From positions 1-64,000 of the forward strand of contig JAGASI010000011.1 of assembly GCA_017621845.1 (NCBI GenBank): a stretch of 64,000 bases of DNA, given 5' to 3'. Positions 28,165 to 38,667 of the stretch are shown here, piece after piece. The number at the start of each line of letters is the position of its first letter. Position 1 is the first letter of the stretch. The stretch comes from Muribaculaceae bacterium. GTDB lineage: Bacteria; Bacteroidota; Bacteroidia; Bacteroidales; Muribaculaceae. Position numbers and translations under genes: made by a program. A model generated the notes under the pieces. The model saw only the letters and a program-made list of their open reading frames with translations, was not told the origin of the DNA and searched no databases.

Positions 28165-28560
28165 AATTCACGAGCCGACCAAGCAGCTCCATTTCAAGCC
28201 ACAAAGATAACAAATTTACCGCCAACAAAAAAATCTCAAACCCACCGTCGAACGAAAACTCAACCTCCGCCACCGGAAAAGACTCGGCTTTTCAACCCCC
28301 GAATGAACAATTCTTCAAACAAACCACTAATATTTTGCACTTACCAGTCAAACCCACCGTTGAACCTACTCCCAAGCCGGCCAATGAAAAATCTCAAAAA
28401 TATATCTTAAAAAATTTGCTCAACTCAACAAAACCCCCTACCTTTGCACCACCAAACTGACATCTATCAGGCATCCCCAACCGTTCCCGGACTATATAGC
28501 CACTGTGCCATAGTCCCACATAAAAGACAATCGGGGCAACCGACCAGATGTCCTCCCCAA
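28165..28560. other. Divergent intergenic region, ruvX to tRNA-Leu
   Basis: 396 bp containing the tRNA-Leu promoter (28415-28446) and otherwise AT-rich, C-rich sequence without a reading frame. The ruvX promoter must lie here on the minus strand, but I see no clear TAnnTTTG box. Confidence 0.5.
28415..28446 (+). promoter_or_regulatory. Promoter of tRNA-Leu
   Basis: TTTG (28415-28418), 20-nt spacer, TACCTTTG (28439-28446): both elements of the Bacteroidetes promoter. The predicted start is about 110 nt before the mature tRNA. Confidence 0.65.
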
Positions 28561-28641
28561 GCCCAGGTGGCGGAATGGTAGACGCGCTCGTTTCAGGTGC
28601 GAGTGTTGAGAGACGTGCAGGTTCGAGTCCTGTTCTGGGCA
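28561..28641 (+). tRNA. tRNA-Leu (anticodon CAG)
   Basis: 81 nt including the discriminator base. The acceptor stem GCCCAGG pairs with TCTGGGC. The anticodon arm CTCGT-TTCAGGT-GCGAG gives loop TTCAGGT and anticodon CAG. A long variable arm (TGTTGAGAGACG) marks a class II leucine tRNA, and the T arm CAGGTTCGAGTCCTG is intact. CCA is not encoded. The gene is the last host feature before the conjugative element, making it a candidate integration target. Confidence 0.92.
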
Positions 28642-28651
28642 CCCTATTTTT

Positions 28652-28686
28652 AATTAAGTCACTGAAAATCAGCGACTTAATTTTTT
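28652..28686 (+). terminator. Terminator of tRNA-Leu
   Basis: Stem AATTAAGTC / GACTTAATT with inner CTGA / TCAG (one A-C mismatch) around a short A loop, running into TTTTTT. It lies directly after the tRNA 3' end. Its loop motif CTGAAAATCAG recurs at other hairpins in the window. Confidence 0.8.
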
Positions 28687-28858
28687 ACTATAAAGTCCGT
28701 GTCAACCGTATGTCAACCGACCTCAAAAGTAGCCCTGATTTGCCTCTATTATTTCGAGGTAAATCAAGTTGAATAAAGCGAACTTGAAAACTTTAACTAT
28801 TTTTAATAAAGCGAGGTTGACAACCCTTTGGCAACCGCCGGCTTCTAAGAAAGCAAAC
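28687..28858. other. Possible left-end (attL-side) region of the element
   Basis: 172 bp between the tRNA terminator and the nitroreductase terminator. It holds two direct copies of GTCAACCG (near 28699 and 28712), an inverted relative GGTTGACAAC (near 28814), and paired TAAAGCGA motifs. Such short repeats near an element end resemble arm-type integrase sites; this is inference. Confidence 0.35.
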
Positions 28859-28884
28859 GAGCCATTCGGGATTCCGAATGGCTC
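28859..28884 (-). terminator. Terminator of the regulator-nitroreductase operon
   Basis: Perfect 11-bp stem GAGCCATTCGG / CCGAATGGCTC with a 4-nt loop, 34 bp beyond the nitroreductase stop on the minus strand. Confidence 0.75.
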
Positions 28885-28917
28885 GAATTTAGTGTTGAAC
28901 TTATAATGTGTGGAAGT

Positions 28918-29481
28918 TTATATCAAGCGATTTTGATGTACCCTGTCCGGGTGCCATTTGTCCATTGGTGCATGGTCGGCCAAAGGATGACCGATTGGAA
29001 TAAGATTGAATGGGACTATGTTGTCGGGCAAATTGAGTATTGACCTGACCGGAGCCATTCTTTCCTCGTGGGGATAGATGCAGGTCCAAACACCGCCGAG
29101 ACCGATGGCGTGAGCGGCAAGAAGAATGTTCTCGGAAGCCGCTGACAGATCCTGCTCCCATAGGATATCGTCCACCCCATCAAGAAACCTGTCCTTATTG
29201 CCGCATACAACAATGGCAACCGGGGCGTGTGCCGTCATTTTCGCGTATGGCAAGGCATCGGCAAGTCGGCTTAATAATCCGGGGTCATCAACTACGATAA
29301 ATTCCCACGGCTGTTTGTTCACGCCGGTCGGCGCGCTCATTGCGGCGTGCAGAATGGCTGACACCTGTTCGGAGCTGACAGACTTATCCGAATATCTTCT
29401 CACACTAACACGCCTGATTATATTCATATAGGCATCATTACCCTCGTATTCCTTGGGGATTGTATTCATTATTTCCATCAT
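28918..29481 (-). CDS. Nitroreductase-family FMN oxidoreductase
   Basis: 187 residues. VSVRRYSDKSV, SAPTGVNKQPWEFIVVDD and the GLGGVWTCIYP segment are typical of the nitroreductase fold, an FMN-dependent NAD(P)H oxidoreductase acting as a homodimer. The protein is short and compact, like other anaerobe members. Its start overlaps the stop of the RteB-like regulator by ATGA, so the two are one operon: a regulator paired with a flavin reductase. The physiological substrate is unknown. Confidence 0.88.
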   Translation of the reverse strand: MMEIMNTIPKEYEGNDAYMNIIRRVSVRRYSDKSVSSEQVSAILHAAMSAPTGVNKQPWEFIVVDDPGLLSRLADALPYAKMTAHAPVAIVVCGNKDRFLDGVDDILWEQDLSAASENILLAAHAIGLGGVWTCIYPHEERMAPVRSILNLPDNIVPFNLIPIGHPLADHAPMDKWHPDRVHQNRLI

Positions 29482-30794
29482 TGCTTATTGCGTTTTGAGT
29501 TTCGTTCCTTCTTTTTCTTGAAAAGTTTGTAATCTATACTTTCATCTTTGAGCCACTTGTCCAGTGTCGGGGCCGTGATTCCGAGAGCTTGCATAACATC
29601 GACCTTCTTGCCGTTGTATTTAGTAAGGTAGAATATCAGCTTACCGCGCCGGTCAGTGGGAATATTCTCCGTGTTCGCTTGTGGAGGGATATTCAAATCT
29701 TCTGCTTTAATCTGTCCATCGGTACAACAGGAAACCGCATTTTCAATGCAATTTTTCAGTTCACGATAGTTGCCGGGCCAGTTATGTGAAGTGATTTTCA
29801 GAATAGCTCCTGAATCAATGACCGGGATGTTCTCGATTCCTTTCAAGATGCAATAATCTTCAACAATCTGACGGGCATTAGGGACAATGTCAGCAGGACA
29901 ATCGCGTAATGGCGGTATGCGAACCACATTATGAATGAGAATATCATATAGCCGACGATTGAATCGCTCAGGATTTATGTCGGAAATATCGTTACAAGAG
30001 GCTATGAATTGGGCGGTAAATTCTATATTAACATCAGAACCTACGCTACGGAACTCACCTTTTTCAAGAACATCGGCAAGCACATCCATCAGATTTGCAG
30101 GTAACATAGCTAAATCCCGTAGAAACAAAAGTCCTCTTTCGTTGGCTTTTGCAAGGATTCCTTTTCGTTGGTTTGTGATGGACTTTCTGAATCCACGCGC
30201 GACACCCAGCAACAATTCCATCCCATGCTCCACATCGAGGTCGGCACACGAAACTTCTTCAAAACCATAATCCCTGTCGGTCTTGTTGCAGTGGATATGC
30301 TCTGCGATAAAACTTTTGCCGGAACCGGACTCTCCGGTAATCAAAACTGGTTTGTTATGATTGATCAGAATTGTGAGATTTCTGACAGCCTTGTTGTGTT
30401 CTTCACTTTTGTGTCGATATTTCTGAGGACGACGTGCCAGAACCTTATACCGTTTGAGCATCTTGTCCAGTTCATGGAGGCTGCCATATTCTATTTCATA
30501 AATTTCCTGTGAGCCCAATCTGCGCGCATGAAATCCGGCCTCAGCATCCTGATCTCTATAAATAGCCACACATAACAACTTAGGGTCATGTCTTACCCAG
30601 GATTCAATAAGCTGAAGTCCTTGCCGTTCACAGTCATCTATCTCAATGAGAGAGGCATCAAACCTTTCATCGAGAATCTTTGATTTGGCATTTAGGAAAT
30701 CCCTAATCCAATTGACATCATAGCCCTCTCGATGAAGGGCGTGGCAGATAGTTTCTCCAGCCCGATCATCCGGCTCGTAAAGAAGAATCTTCAT
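29478..30794 (-). CDS. RteB-like response regulator with degenerate AAA+ domain
   Basis: 438 residues in the NtrC/RteB layout: receiver-like domain (1-115; likely phosphoacceptor Asp53), AAA+ domain (about 130-365), Fis-type C-terminal HTH (ITAPTLDKWLKDE). Walker A GESGSGKS (154-161) is intact. The Walker B position reads GLLFLRD with Arg226 where NtrC proteins have Asp. The GAFTGA loop that contacts sigma-54 is absent: the corresponding stretch is LLLGVARGFRKSI. It is therefore unlikely to remodel sigma-54 in the classical way. In CTnDOT, RteB activates excision genes through RteC. No sensor kinase (RteA) is adjacent; the gene heads an operon with the nitroreductase. Confidence 0.85.
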   Translation of the reverse strand: MKILLYEPDDRAGETICHALHREGYDVNWIRDFLNAKSKILDERFDASLIEIDDCERQGLQLIESWVRHDPKLLCVAIYRDQDAEAGFHARRLGSQEIYEIEYGSLHELDKMLKRYKVLARRPQKYRHKSEEHNKAVRNLTILINHNKPVLITGESGSGKSFIAEHIHCNKTDRDYGFEEVSCADLDVEHGMELLLGVARGFRKSITNQRKGILAKANERGLLFLRDLAMLPANLMDVLADVLEKGEFRSVGSDVNIEFTAQFIASCNDISDINPERFNRRLYDILIHNVVRIPPLRDCPADIVPNARQIVEDYCILKGIENIPVIDSGAILKITSHNWPGNYRELKNCIENAVSCCTDGQIKAEDLNIPPQANTENIPTDRRGKLIFYLTKYNGKKVDVMQALGITAPTLDKWLKDESIDYKLFKKKKERNSKRNKQ

Positions 30795-31119
30795 ATTCTG
30801 ATTTCAGTAATCTTAATCGAACAAGAAGGCCTAAGCCCTCCAATAATTGAGGTTTTTATGTTGTAAAACATCTTCCAAACTTAAAAAGTTGACAGTCAGT
30901 CTCACTCTTTACAGCCAAAAATATAAAGTTTTGAGTACAAAACATAAAGTCCCTTTATGATTTGGCTTTATGTTTTAATACTCTTAAAGACTCTATCGCA
31001 GTCATAACGCCCTGATTAACAGACAATCTATAATTCCTTTATTTTTCAGCGAACCAAATCTATGCCCATTAGTTATCGAGTCGTTAATATCTTTAATAAT
31101 TCACTAACAACGAAAGCGT
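30795..31119. other. Divergent regulatory region between RteB-like and RteC-like genes
   Basis: 325 AT-rich bp with a large inverted repeat at 30933-30982, a smaller palindrome ATGTTGTAAAACAT near 30859, and a TATCTTTA box near 31088 that could serve the rightward gene. No reading frame. Confidence 0.55.
30933..30982. promoter_or_regulatory. Large operator-like inverted repeat
   Basis: Perfect 11-bp arms AAAACATAAAG (30939-30949) and CTTTATGTTTT (30966-30976), spacer 16 nt, extended by outer arms GAGTA and TACTC. Centre-to-centre arm spacing is about 27 bp, suiting a dimeric regulator bound on one DNA face. It lies between two divergent regulator genes. Confidence 0.6.
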
Positions 31120-31782
31120 ATGACAAACAGCGACGAAATAGTCGAAGCGGAATTTGTCCGGTTCATCCTCAGCGGTGAACTGGACAGAATCAAAGAAGCT
31201 TTTGAGAAATTCGCCTCACATCTCATCAGCTTTATCCACAAGCCCATACATTGGGTCGAAAAACATCACTGCCTCGTGAGGCTCAATGCCATTTTCAGCG
31301 TCCACACTGAAAAAACCGAGTGCCGCGTGACTCACGCATACCTCTCACTTGCCCTATCTCTCATCAGAACGATGAAAGAGTTACTTATGGCGGCTCAAAA
31401 ACGATGTGCGGATGCTCTCAGTTCTTTCCGTTCAGCATTTACACTTTCCGATGGAGAGCCATTGGAGTGGACTGACGGAGTTTGTTGCATATACGAACTT
31501 ATCCAAGGGCTTGTAACAAAAGACTGTTTCAACAATGGCAAAGCCAAGCTGGAAGATTTAATCAACTTTTTCAATGCCTCTCTCAACATGAGTCTGACAA
31601 CTGACGGCAGTTATGAGAATGGTCGTCAGATGAAAAGAAGAAAAGGACGCAAGGGCATGGCAAAGTATGATGAGCGAAGAAACATTGAAAGTCGCTCATA
31701 TTGGATTGACGATATGCGTGCCTGTCTTAATGACAAATGGATTCGTCAGGACGCGGCCGGAGACGGTCGCGGCGTGAAATAA
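31120..31782 (+). CDS. RteC-like regulatory protein
   Basis: 220 residues. The C-terminal half (WTDGVCCIYELIQGL, then CFNNGKAKLEDLINFF) matches the pattern of the RteC family, which in CTnDOT binds DNA upstream of excision genes and activates them. The N-terminal half is helical. A basic stretch (MKRRKGRKGMAKYDERR, about 168-184) lies where RteC has its HTH-adjacent region. It is transcribed divergently from the RteB-like gene. Assignment is by pattern. Confidence 0.65.
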   Translation: MTNSDEIVEAEFVRFILSGELDRIKEAFEKFASHLISFIHKPIHWVEKHHCLVRLNAIFSVHTEKTECRVTHAYLSLALSLIRTMKELLMAAQKRCADALSSFRSAFTLSDGEPLEWTDGVCCIYELIQGLVTKDCFNNGKAKLEDLINFFNASLNMSLTTDGSYENGRQMKRRKGRKGMAKYDERRNIESRSYWIDDMRACLNDKWIRQDAAGDGRGVK

Positions 31783-31836
31783 CCCGAAAAACACAAACAG
31801 CGACAGCCGACATCTCCCCGGATGCCGGCTGTCACC

Positions 31837-32148
31837 TTACTTAATCCCACGTCGTTCAAGCAGAGCCTGAACATCTCCAAGTCTATAATGTATTTTTCGC
31901 CCCACCTTTACAGGTACAAGTACCCCGGACTTGTCCCAGTTATAAAGGGTTGTATGACAAACCCCGAATTTCTCCATGACCTCTGCTTTTGTCAGTAGTT
32001 TCTCAACCGCGTTATCGGCGGCTACCGGACATACTTCATCGAGTATTCGCTCAACAAGTCGGTCGCCGAGCAAAACGAGGTCGGAATATTTTATTGTGAT
32101 ATTGAAATCGGTGACGCCGCTTTCAATAAGAGTATTGATGTCAATCAT
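31837..32148 (-). CDS. HTH (excisionase-type) DNA-binding protein
   Basis: 103 residues. The C-terminal half (LLTKAEVMEKFGVCHTTLYNWDKSGVLVPVKVGRKIHYRLGDVQALLERR) is a winged helix-turn-helix of the excisionase/MerR-like HTH_17 class, as in Xis2d-type proteins of Bacteroides ICEs. It may be an excision factor or a transcription regulator. It lies downstream of the helicase gene on the same strand with a 68-bp gap. Confidence 0.8.
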   Translation of the reverse strand: MIDINTLIESGVTDFNITIKYSDLVLLGDRLVERILDEVCPVAADNAVEKLLTKAEVMEKFGVCHTTLYNWDKSGVLVPVKVGRKIHYRLGDVQALLERRGIK

Positions 32149-32216
32149 GCGATTCCTTTTCCTGTCTTTTGTTAAGTGAGCCAGTCCCAGACAGGTTTAG
32201 GGACTGACTCACATTA

Positions 32217-35200
32217 TTATAATTTGGGGCCGGCAGTTCGATAGCCTCCGGGCGGAGTAAAACCGCAGCCTCCGATGACGATACGGTCGCTCAATGGTTC
32301 TCGGTGTCGATAGCCAACTTCGACTGGCTCTGCTACCATAGATTCCTTGTTGCCATTGGTTTGAGCGGGAGTCTCCACACGCTGAGATTGCTCATCGCGC
32401 TTGACTTCCTCGCCGTCCTGTTCCTCTTTCTTGGGAGCGAGGGCGGCGGTGATTTTGCGATCGAGGGCGGCGAGGTCGGATTTGAGTTGCTTCAATTCGT
32501 CCTCTTTGCCCCATGACTTCGAGATGATGGCTTCGAGCTGGGGTACATCTGCTTTCAGTTTGGCGGTACGTTCCTCATACTGGGCGATGATGCCGGGTAT
32601 CTTCTCCAGAGCGTTGACAAAGTTCATGCAGGCGACGTGAGTATCGCTCATGGCGATGAAGCCGTTGTTGAACTTGTATTTGTAGTTGCCTTCGACCACA
32701 AAACGGTTCTGAACTGCCTCCTTACCATCCACGAGGGTGCGCTCCGAGATAATGGAAATCGGGAATCCATAGACCTCGCCGATACGCTTGTACTGACCGT
32801 GGGTGTCGGTACGCTGTGCCAGTCCTTGCAGATGAATACCCATGTTCTTCTCATCGGACAGGTTGCAGGTGTCGAGGGTGAGATTGTTGAGCGGATTACC
32901 GTCCTTGTCTCTCCTGACGACTGCCTCGTACCGTGCGACATCAGCCTTCATCCTTTCGATTGCCGCCTCGTTGTTGGCAATGTCGTGGGTGATGGTCTGG
33001 TGTCTGAACTTGGAATCGGAAATGCCCTTGTTGTGCGCCTTGCGCTCACTCTCCAGCGAGGCTATGCGTTTTTCGAGTTTCGCCTTTTCCAACAGGTCGG
33101 TATTGCCCGACAGGATAGCCATGTACTCCGAGAAGTTCATGCCGTTTTTCTCATCCATAGCTCCTTCGTCGATAGTTCTCGCGCCGAGTGCGCCGGATTT
33201 GAGCTGGTCGATGAATGTAGCCTTGCAATGGAGAAGGTTGAACTTATATGAATCCAGCGACTTCTCCACGGCATAGATGATCACATCCACCTTGTTGTCA
33301 GCGTACAACTTGGCAATCTCGTTGCCGGCCCGTATTGCCCGACCATCCCTCTGAGTGAGGTCAGAGGGACGCCACGGCGTGTCGAGGTGATGAACCGCGA
33401 CACATCGCTTCTGTGCGTTGACTCCCGTGCCCAACATTGAGGTTGAGCCGAACAGTACCCGCACATCGCCGTCGTTCATAGCCTGAATTACAGCCTTGCG
33501 GCTTCGCTCGGTCTTACACTCCTGAATGAAGCGTATCTCATGTGCCGGAATGCCGTAGTCCTCTATCAGCTTTCGTTTGATTTCGGAATAGACATTCCAT
33601 TCGCCGGGCTTGTATGTACCGAGGTCGCTGAAAACGAACTGTGTGCCTTTCTGAGCATCGTATTTATTATAATACTGAGCAATCATCCTGGCGCAATGCG
33701 AGGCTTTGTTGTTCGGATCATCCTCGTATGAGGGGGCAATCATTCGCATATCCAGTGCCATCTTTCGGGCATAGTCCGTGGCGATAAGCATCTTCGCTTT
33801 CTCCTCGGTCTCAGATAACGGTCCACGACCGAGAATAGTGGCGTCGCCACTCTCGGCAAACTTCATCAGCTTCTCGATGAAAGCCTCCTGCGCCGGTGTC
33901 GGTGGAATGTTGTGAAGAATCTCGTTCTTCTGCGGTCGGTCAACGCCTACATCCTCTGCCGTGCGGTAGTCGGTAATCTCGTTGTAGAACGCCGCTAACT
34001 CCGGCACTTTGATAAAGTAGCGGAAACGCTCCTTCGGGACAATGTGGTTGGTGACATTGAACTCGAAGTCGGTAGTCTTTTTGGCGAATATTGCAGCCCA
34101 TGCGTCGAAACAGCGGATGTCCTGCCGCTCCAGTTCATTGGGCCGAAGATACTTGAAAAGCAAGTAAAGCTCCGTCAATGAATTGGAGATGGTCGTGCCA
34201 CTGAGAAAAGTAGCTCCGAGGTCTTTGCCTGTCCTCTCTTGGATGGTGCGAATGGCGTAGAGAAGATTCAACGCACGCTGTGAGCCTTCCGAATTGCCCA
34301 GTCCCGCCACTCTATCATGTCGGGTGTTGAACATCAGGTTCTTGAACTGATGGCTCTCGTCCACAAATATGTGGTCGATGCCCATCATCTTAAAGTCAAC
34401 GACAGCGTCCTTGTTCTGCTCCATCTGGTACTGAATGGTAGCAATCTTGGCGGTAAGGTTTTCCTTACGCTTGATTAAGCCTTTGAGCATACCACGGCTG
34501 ATGTCGTGTCCCTGCTGCTTCACTACTTCGAGGTTTTCCTCTACCGTGTCAAGTTCCGCCTGAAGAATCTGCTGCTGCATCTCCGGCGACTGCGGTATCT
34601 TGCCGAACTGGTCGTGCGACATTATCACGCAATCGTAGTCGTTGTTCTTGATCTGGTTGAAGAAATTGACTCGGTTGTCCGCCTTGAAACTCTTTTCATC
34701 GGCGAATAGGATGCGGGCGTTAGGATAAGCCGACTGATAGGTCATGGCAATCTCGGCTACGTTGGCTTTGAGACCGATAATCATCGGTTTGTGAGCCAGT
34801 CCGAGACGTTTCATTTCATGCGCTGCAATGCACATTATCAGCGTTTTACCACACCCCACTTCAAAATCACAGACACCGCCGCCGTTCTGTTTCAGCATCC
34901 ATATACAGTCCTTCTGAGACTGATAAATGGAGCTGATTCCATAGCGGTCACCCAATATTTTCATATTGAGGTCAGGGAATGTCTGGTGGCTGCCGTCGTA
35001 CTGCGGGCGCACGAAGCAGTTGAACTTGTTGTTATACAAGTCCACCAATCGCTCCTTGAACTCCGGCGACTGTGCCTCCAACCATTCTGAGAAACCGTTA
35101 CGGATTTCATCAATCTTGGTGTTGGCGAGTTGGATAGCCTCGGTGTCCGGCACCTTGATGTCCCGACCGTCCTCATCCTTGCCGATTGACTTCTTTATGT

Positions 35201-38200
35201 CGGGCACAGTGTTGTGGAGGGCGTGTTTCAGAAGGTTCATGCCGTCGTAGGTACGGTAATACCCTCTGACGCAGAACTCTTCCCAGATGGTCATATTCTT
35301 TCTCGATGCCTCTGCCGAGTATTCATCCATACTTGATGAATAGGCAATCTTAACATCGGTATGGAACAGATACGACATATATGCGGAGTAGATGCCGGTC
35401 GGGATCCATCGCTCGCCAAAGTTGAAGTCAAGCTCATCAAACTCGATGCGGCGGGGCCGGGCTTCCTCCAACGCTTTGAGGGAGTCCTGCGACATGGCGA
35501 TGAACGGCTCGATGCCGTCATAACCGGGGAAGCCTTTGATGCGTTCCTCCTCGCGGTCTATCCATGCTTTGACAGCCTCGGCTTTGGCAACCACATTTCC
35601 GGCAATGAAGCGGTCTTTTATCTCGTAGTTGCTCACAAGCGGGTTATAATAGATGTGTCCTTCCAGATTTTCCGTCAGGGAATCTTCATCCATATCGACA
35701 AGCGACGACATATATTCGAGATTGACCTCGCCGTATTTGTTGAGCGACGCTGTCAGAGCTTCCAACGGAGTATCGACGCTTGTAACCTCATCGAGAGCGA
35801 AAGAAACAGGATGGTCGAAGATGTCAGCCTTGACAAACTGACCGTTCTCGCCACGCTCCAATGCCAGTGCGTCACGACCGTTGGCGTCCATCAATATGAA
35901 TTTGACATTCTGTTTCTCATTGAGGTTGCCATACTTCTCCACGAACTCATCGTAATACTGATTGAGGTGTTCGCGCAGATGTTCCGACGGTTCATGGGTC
36001 TCAGCCTCGTAGTTGTAGAGCTTCTGGTATGTTTCCGAGAGGGTAACATACAGCATGGCGCGTTTCTCCTGCTCCGGTTTGAGGTTGAGCGGTGTGAAAG
36101 TGGCTCCGTTCTTTCGGACTTCCGAGAGGAAACCGACCATACCATACTGAACGACCATGCTGCCATTGTGGTGGAAGAACTGAATGTCCTCGGAGAAAGG
36201 ACGGGGCGACATATCACGCTCAACTTTCTCCGGTTTGGGTGTAGCCACTCTTGGCTGACGACCGGGGATGAAGTCCCCTTCGGTGGGCTCGATAACTGTG
36301 CCTTTCTCATCAATAAGTTCACTCTTGGCAGCCTCTGCCGCCTCGCGTTCAAGACGCATTTCCTCCATCTGGCGGTGGGCAATCGACATCATGGCTTCAT
36401 AAAAGCCGTTGATTGGCGGATTGTCATCCCAGTTCAACGAGCCGTAGAACTCCAGTTCCTTGTCCGTCAGTTTGCGGAATCCGCTGTTCCTGATAGGCTT
36501 CGTTTCAGTAGTGGTATTGGCAGGCTTCGGCTTATCCTCCGGCTTTTGCATCTGCTGGCGACGGTTGTTCTTCTGCTGAACAGGCTCCAGCTCGCCGAAA
36601 AGATTATATGCAAACAGTCGAGGATCGGGATTGTCCGAGTAATCGGGTCTGCCGTCGGTTTCAATCTCCTTGACTTCTGCTTTAGGAGGTTCCACGTGAG
36701 TAGGTTTTGGAGTGGATTCCTCTTTATTTTGCGCTTTACCTTGCGGAGTGACTATCTCAACGACCTTCATCTTCTGAAGGTTATCTTTGGATTCCTCGCA
36801 AAGAGCAACTTGTTTGCCGGCTGCAATCAGTTTCGGGAGATAGGCATCAAGCGCGTGCTGCGGAAACCCTGCAAGCTCAATGGTATCAGCCTTCCCGTTC
36901 AATCTTCTGGTAAGGGTTATGCCCAATACCTTGGAGGCTTCTACCGCATCCTTCCCGAAAGTCTCGTAAAAGTCGCCGATTCTGAAAAGCACCAGGGCAT
37001 CGGGATTTTCAGCTTTGATCTCCTCGAACTGGGCAATCAGAGGCGTATCCGTTACTTTCGATGTCTTCGGCGTCGGTTTCGGAGCATTGACTTTCTTTTC
37101 AGTAGTCTTTTTCAGCTTAGGGTCTTCCAACTGCTCACAGATAGCCACACGTTTACCTGCCCGCACAAGTTTGGGCAGATACACATCGAGCGCATGATGG
37201 GGAAAGCCTGCCAACTCAATGCGGCTGTCTATGCCGCTCTGTCTGCGAGTCCGAGTTAGACCCAATATCTCAGAGGCTATCACTGCATCCTTGCCGAAAA
37301 TCTCATAGAAATCACCGACACGGAACATAAGAATGGCATCAGGATGTTTCTTTTTCATCTCCTGATACTGTTTGAGCAAGGGTTCATTCTTCTGCTCAAT
37401 CTTGTCAGCAAGAGGCTTTTGTTTCGGAGTTTCCGGCTTGATTTCAGGTGTAGGCGTCGGTGTCGGCTTGACAGGGTCAGGTGTAGGCGGCTTTATCCCG
37501 TTGGAATTATACAGTTCCAGATTCAGTCGCAGATGCAGCGACTCATCGAGAGCCTTGCGCAAGTCTCCGGCTATGCCATCCACTCCGCCCTCATGCTTGT
37601 AGATGATGGCGGGTTTGCCGAAGGGGTCAGTCCCCACTTTGGCGTCGGTGCAGATGACATTCTGCGGAAAAGCCTGAAAGAACTTGTTACCGGGAACTTT
37701 CGTGCCTCGGTCAACGACTGACTGGATGAAGAACTCCTCATCAGCCGATAACGCTTTCTTTCCCGTATGCTTCTGGAGAATGATAAGGTCAGACCCGGCA
37801 TCGGTTCCGGCGTTATCGGAGAACGTATTGTTGGGCAGACGCAGAGCCGCCACAAGGTCGGCACGCTTTACAAGCTCCATTCTCACAAAAGGGCTGGCAG
37901 CATTCATCACACCCTGGGACGCAATGAACGCAACCAAACCGCCCTCACGCACTTGGTCAAGTGCTTTGAGGAAGAAGTAATTGTGAATGGTCTTGGTAGC
38001 CTGACGGTATGCAATCTCCTTACTGACAACATAAGCAGGGTCTGCAACTGCGAAATCACCGAAAGGGACATTGGAGGCGGCAACATCGAAATAGCCGTTG
38101 AAGTCACGTTCTATCTTCTCGAAGCCCTCAATGCGGGTCAGGATTGACGGATGCAGAGCCGAAAGGATTTTGCCGGTAAGCAAATCTTTCTCATAAGCCA

Positions 38201-38666
38201 GCACTTCGGCACCGGGATAACGGTCATTCCGCAGGAAGGAGTCTATGAAAGCACCCTGTCCGGCAGACGGTTCCAGAAAACTTTTTACTTCTACGCCGGA
38301 ATATTTCAGCGAGTCGGAAATAGCATCCACTATGCGGTTGTCGGTATAGAACGCCGTCAGCACCGAGGCTTTCAGTGAGTCCATATAACGGGCAAACTCC
38401 TTGTCATCCTTTGAATAGTCGTGGATAAGCCGGCGCAGCTCAACGGTAGGGGCAAACAACTCGATGTCCGATTTACTCCACTTTGCAGCATCCGCCAGTT
38501 CATTGGCATCGTTGAGTATGCACTTCAGTCCGCCGAAGCCGGCATATTTCCGCAGTATCTCGCGCTCCTCGGCAGTTTGTGCCGAGCGTCCGGCAACGCC
38601 GAGGCGAAAGGCAAGCCTTATCGCCTCGATGTTGTCGCGCATAACTTTAAATCTGTTATATGCCAT
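32217..38666 (-). CDS. Giant N6-methylase/SF2 helicase with two MutS-I domains
   Basis: 2149 residues. The N-terminal Rossmann region carries an N6-adenine methylase SAM motif ([11 protein letters not shown], about 130-140) and motif IV as NVPFGDF (about 197). Two MutS domain I copies follow, at about 430-514 ([19 protein letters not shown]) and 545-622 ([19 protein letters not shown]). After a long middle comes an SF2 helicase: Walker A EVGCGKT (about 1265), DESH box (about 1437), helicase motif [13 protein letters not shown] (about 1778). The C-terminus is coiled-coil and charged. Layout resembles DarB-like anti-restriction proteins of phage P1; ICE proteins of this type are often annotated as DNA methylase or helicase. 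It probably protects or processes the transferred strand. Confidence 0.85.
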   Translation of the reverse strand: MAYNRFKVMRDNIEAIRLAFRLGVAGRSAQTAEEREILRKYAGFGGLKCILNDANELADAAKWSKSDIELFAPTVELRRLIHDYSKDDKEFARYMDSLKASVLTAFYTDNRIVDAISDSLKYSGVEVKSFLEPSAGQGAFIDSFLRNDRYPGAEVLAYEKDLLTGKILSALHPSILTRIEGFEKIERDFNGYFDVAASNVPFGDFAVADPAYVVSKEIAYRQATKTIHNYFFLKALDQVREGGLVAFIASQGVMNAASPFVRMELVKRADLVAALRLPNNTFSDNAGTDAGSDLIILQKHTGKKALSADEEFFIQSVVDRGTKVPGNKFFQAFPQNVICTDAKVGTDPFGKPAIIYKHEGGVDGIAGDLRKALDESLHLRLNLELYNSNGIKPPTPDPVKPTPTPTPEIKPETPKQKPLADKIEQKNEPLLKQYQEMKKKHPDAILMFRVGDFYEIFGKDAVIASEILGLTRTRRQSGIDSRIELAGFPHHALDVYLPKLVRAGKRVAICEQLEDPKLKKTTEKKVNAPKPTPKTSKVTDTPLIAQFEEIKAENPDALVLFRIGDFYETFGKDAVEASKVLGITLTRRLNGKADTIELAGFPQHALDAYLPKLIAAGKQVALCEESKDNLQKMKVVEIVTPQGKAQNKEESTPKPTHVEPPKAEVKEIETDGRPDYSDNPDPRLFAYNLFGELEPVQQKNNRRQQMQKPEDKPKPANTTTETKPIRNSGFRKLTDKELEFYGSLNWDDNPPINGFYEAMMSIAHRQMEEMRLEREAAEAAKSELIDEKGTVIEPTEGDFIPGRQPRVATPKPEKVERDMSPRPFSEDIQFFHHNGSMVVQYGMVGFLSEVRKNGATFTPLNLKPEQEKRAMLYVTLSETYQKLYNYEAETHEPSEHLREHLNQYYDEFVEKYGNLNEKQNVKFILMDANGRDALALERGENGQFVKADIFDHPVSFALDEVTSVDTPLEALTASLNKYGEVNLEYMSSLVDMDEDSLTENLEGHIYYNPLVSNYEIKDRFIAGNVVAKAEAVKAWIDREEERIKGFPGYDGIEPFIAMSQDSLKALEEARPRRIEFDELDFNFGERWIPTGIYSAYMSYLFHTDVKIAYSSSMDEYSAEASRKNMTIWEEFCVRGYYRTYDGMNLLKHALHNTVPDIKKSIGKDEDGRDIKVPDTEAIQLANTKIDEIRNGFSEWLEAQSPEFKERLVDLYNNKFNCFVRPQYDGSHQTFPDLNMKILGDRYGISSIYQSQKDCIWMLKQNGGGVCDFEVGCGKTLIMCIAAHEMKRLGLAHKPMIIGLKANVAEIAMTYQSAYPNARILFADEKSFKADNRVNFFNQIKNNDYDCVIMSHDQFGKIPQSPEMQQQILQAELDTVEENLEVVKQQGHDISRGMLKGLIKRKENLTAKIATIQYQMEQNKDAVVDFKMMGIDHIFVDESHQFKNLMFNTRHDRVAGLGNSEGSQRALNLLYAIRTIQERTGKDLGATFLSGTTISNSLTELYLLFKYLRPNELERQDIRCFDAWAAIFAKKTTDFEFNVTNHIVPKERFRYFIKVPELAAFYNEITDYRTAEDVGVDRPQKNEILHNIPPTPAQEAFIEKLMKFAESGDATILGRGPLSETEEKAKMLIATDYARKMALDMRMIAPSYEDDPNNKASHCARMIAQYYNKYDAQKGTQFVFSDLGTYKPGEWNVYSEIKRKLIEDYGIPAHEIRFIQECKTERSRKAVIQAMNDGDVRVLFGSTSMLGTGVNAQKRCVAVHHLDTPWRPSDLTQRDGRAIRAGNEIAKLYADNKVDVIIYAVEKSLDSYKFNLLHCKATFIDQLKSGALGARTIDEGAMDEKNGMNFSEYMAILSGNTDLLEKAKLEKRIASLESERKAHNKGISDSKFRHQTITHDIANNEAAIERMKADVARYEAVVRRDKDGNPLNNLTLDTCNLSDEKNMGIHLQGLAQRTDTHGQYKRIGEVYGFPISIISERTLVDGKEAVQNRFVVEGNYKYKFNNGFIAMSDTHVACMNFVNALEKIPGIIAQYEERTAKLKADVPQLEAIISKSWGKEDELKQLKSDLAALDRKITAALAPKKEEQDGEEVKRDEQSQRVETPAQTNGNKESMVAEPVEVGYRHREPLSDRIVIGGCGFTPPGGYRTAGPKL

Positions 38667-38667
38667 A

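Noticed and set aside
35361..37259. 632-codon open frame on the plus strand
   Set aside because: It lies wholly opposite the methylase/helicase gene, whose minus-strand frame carries recognisable domains. The plus frame has no domain motif and reflects codon bias of the real gene.
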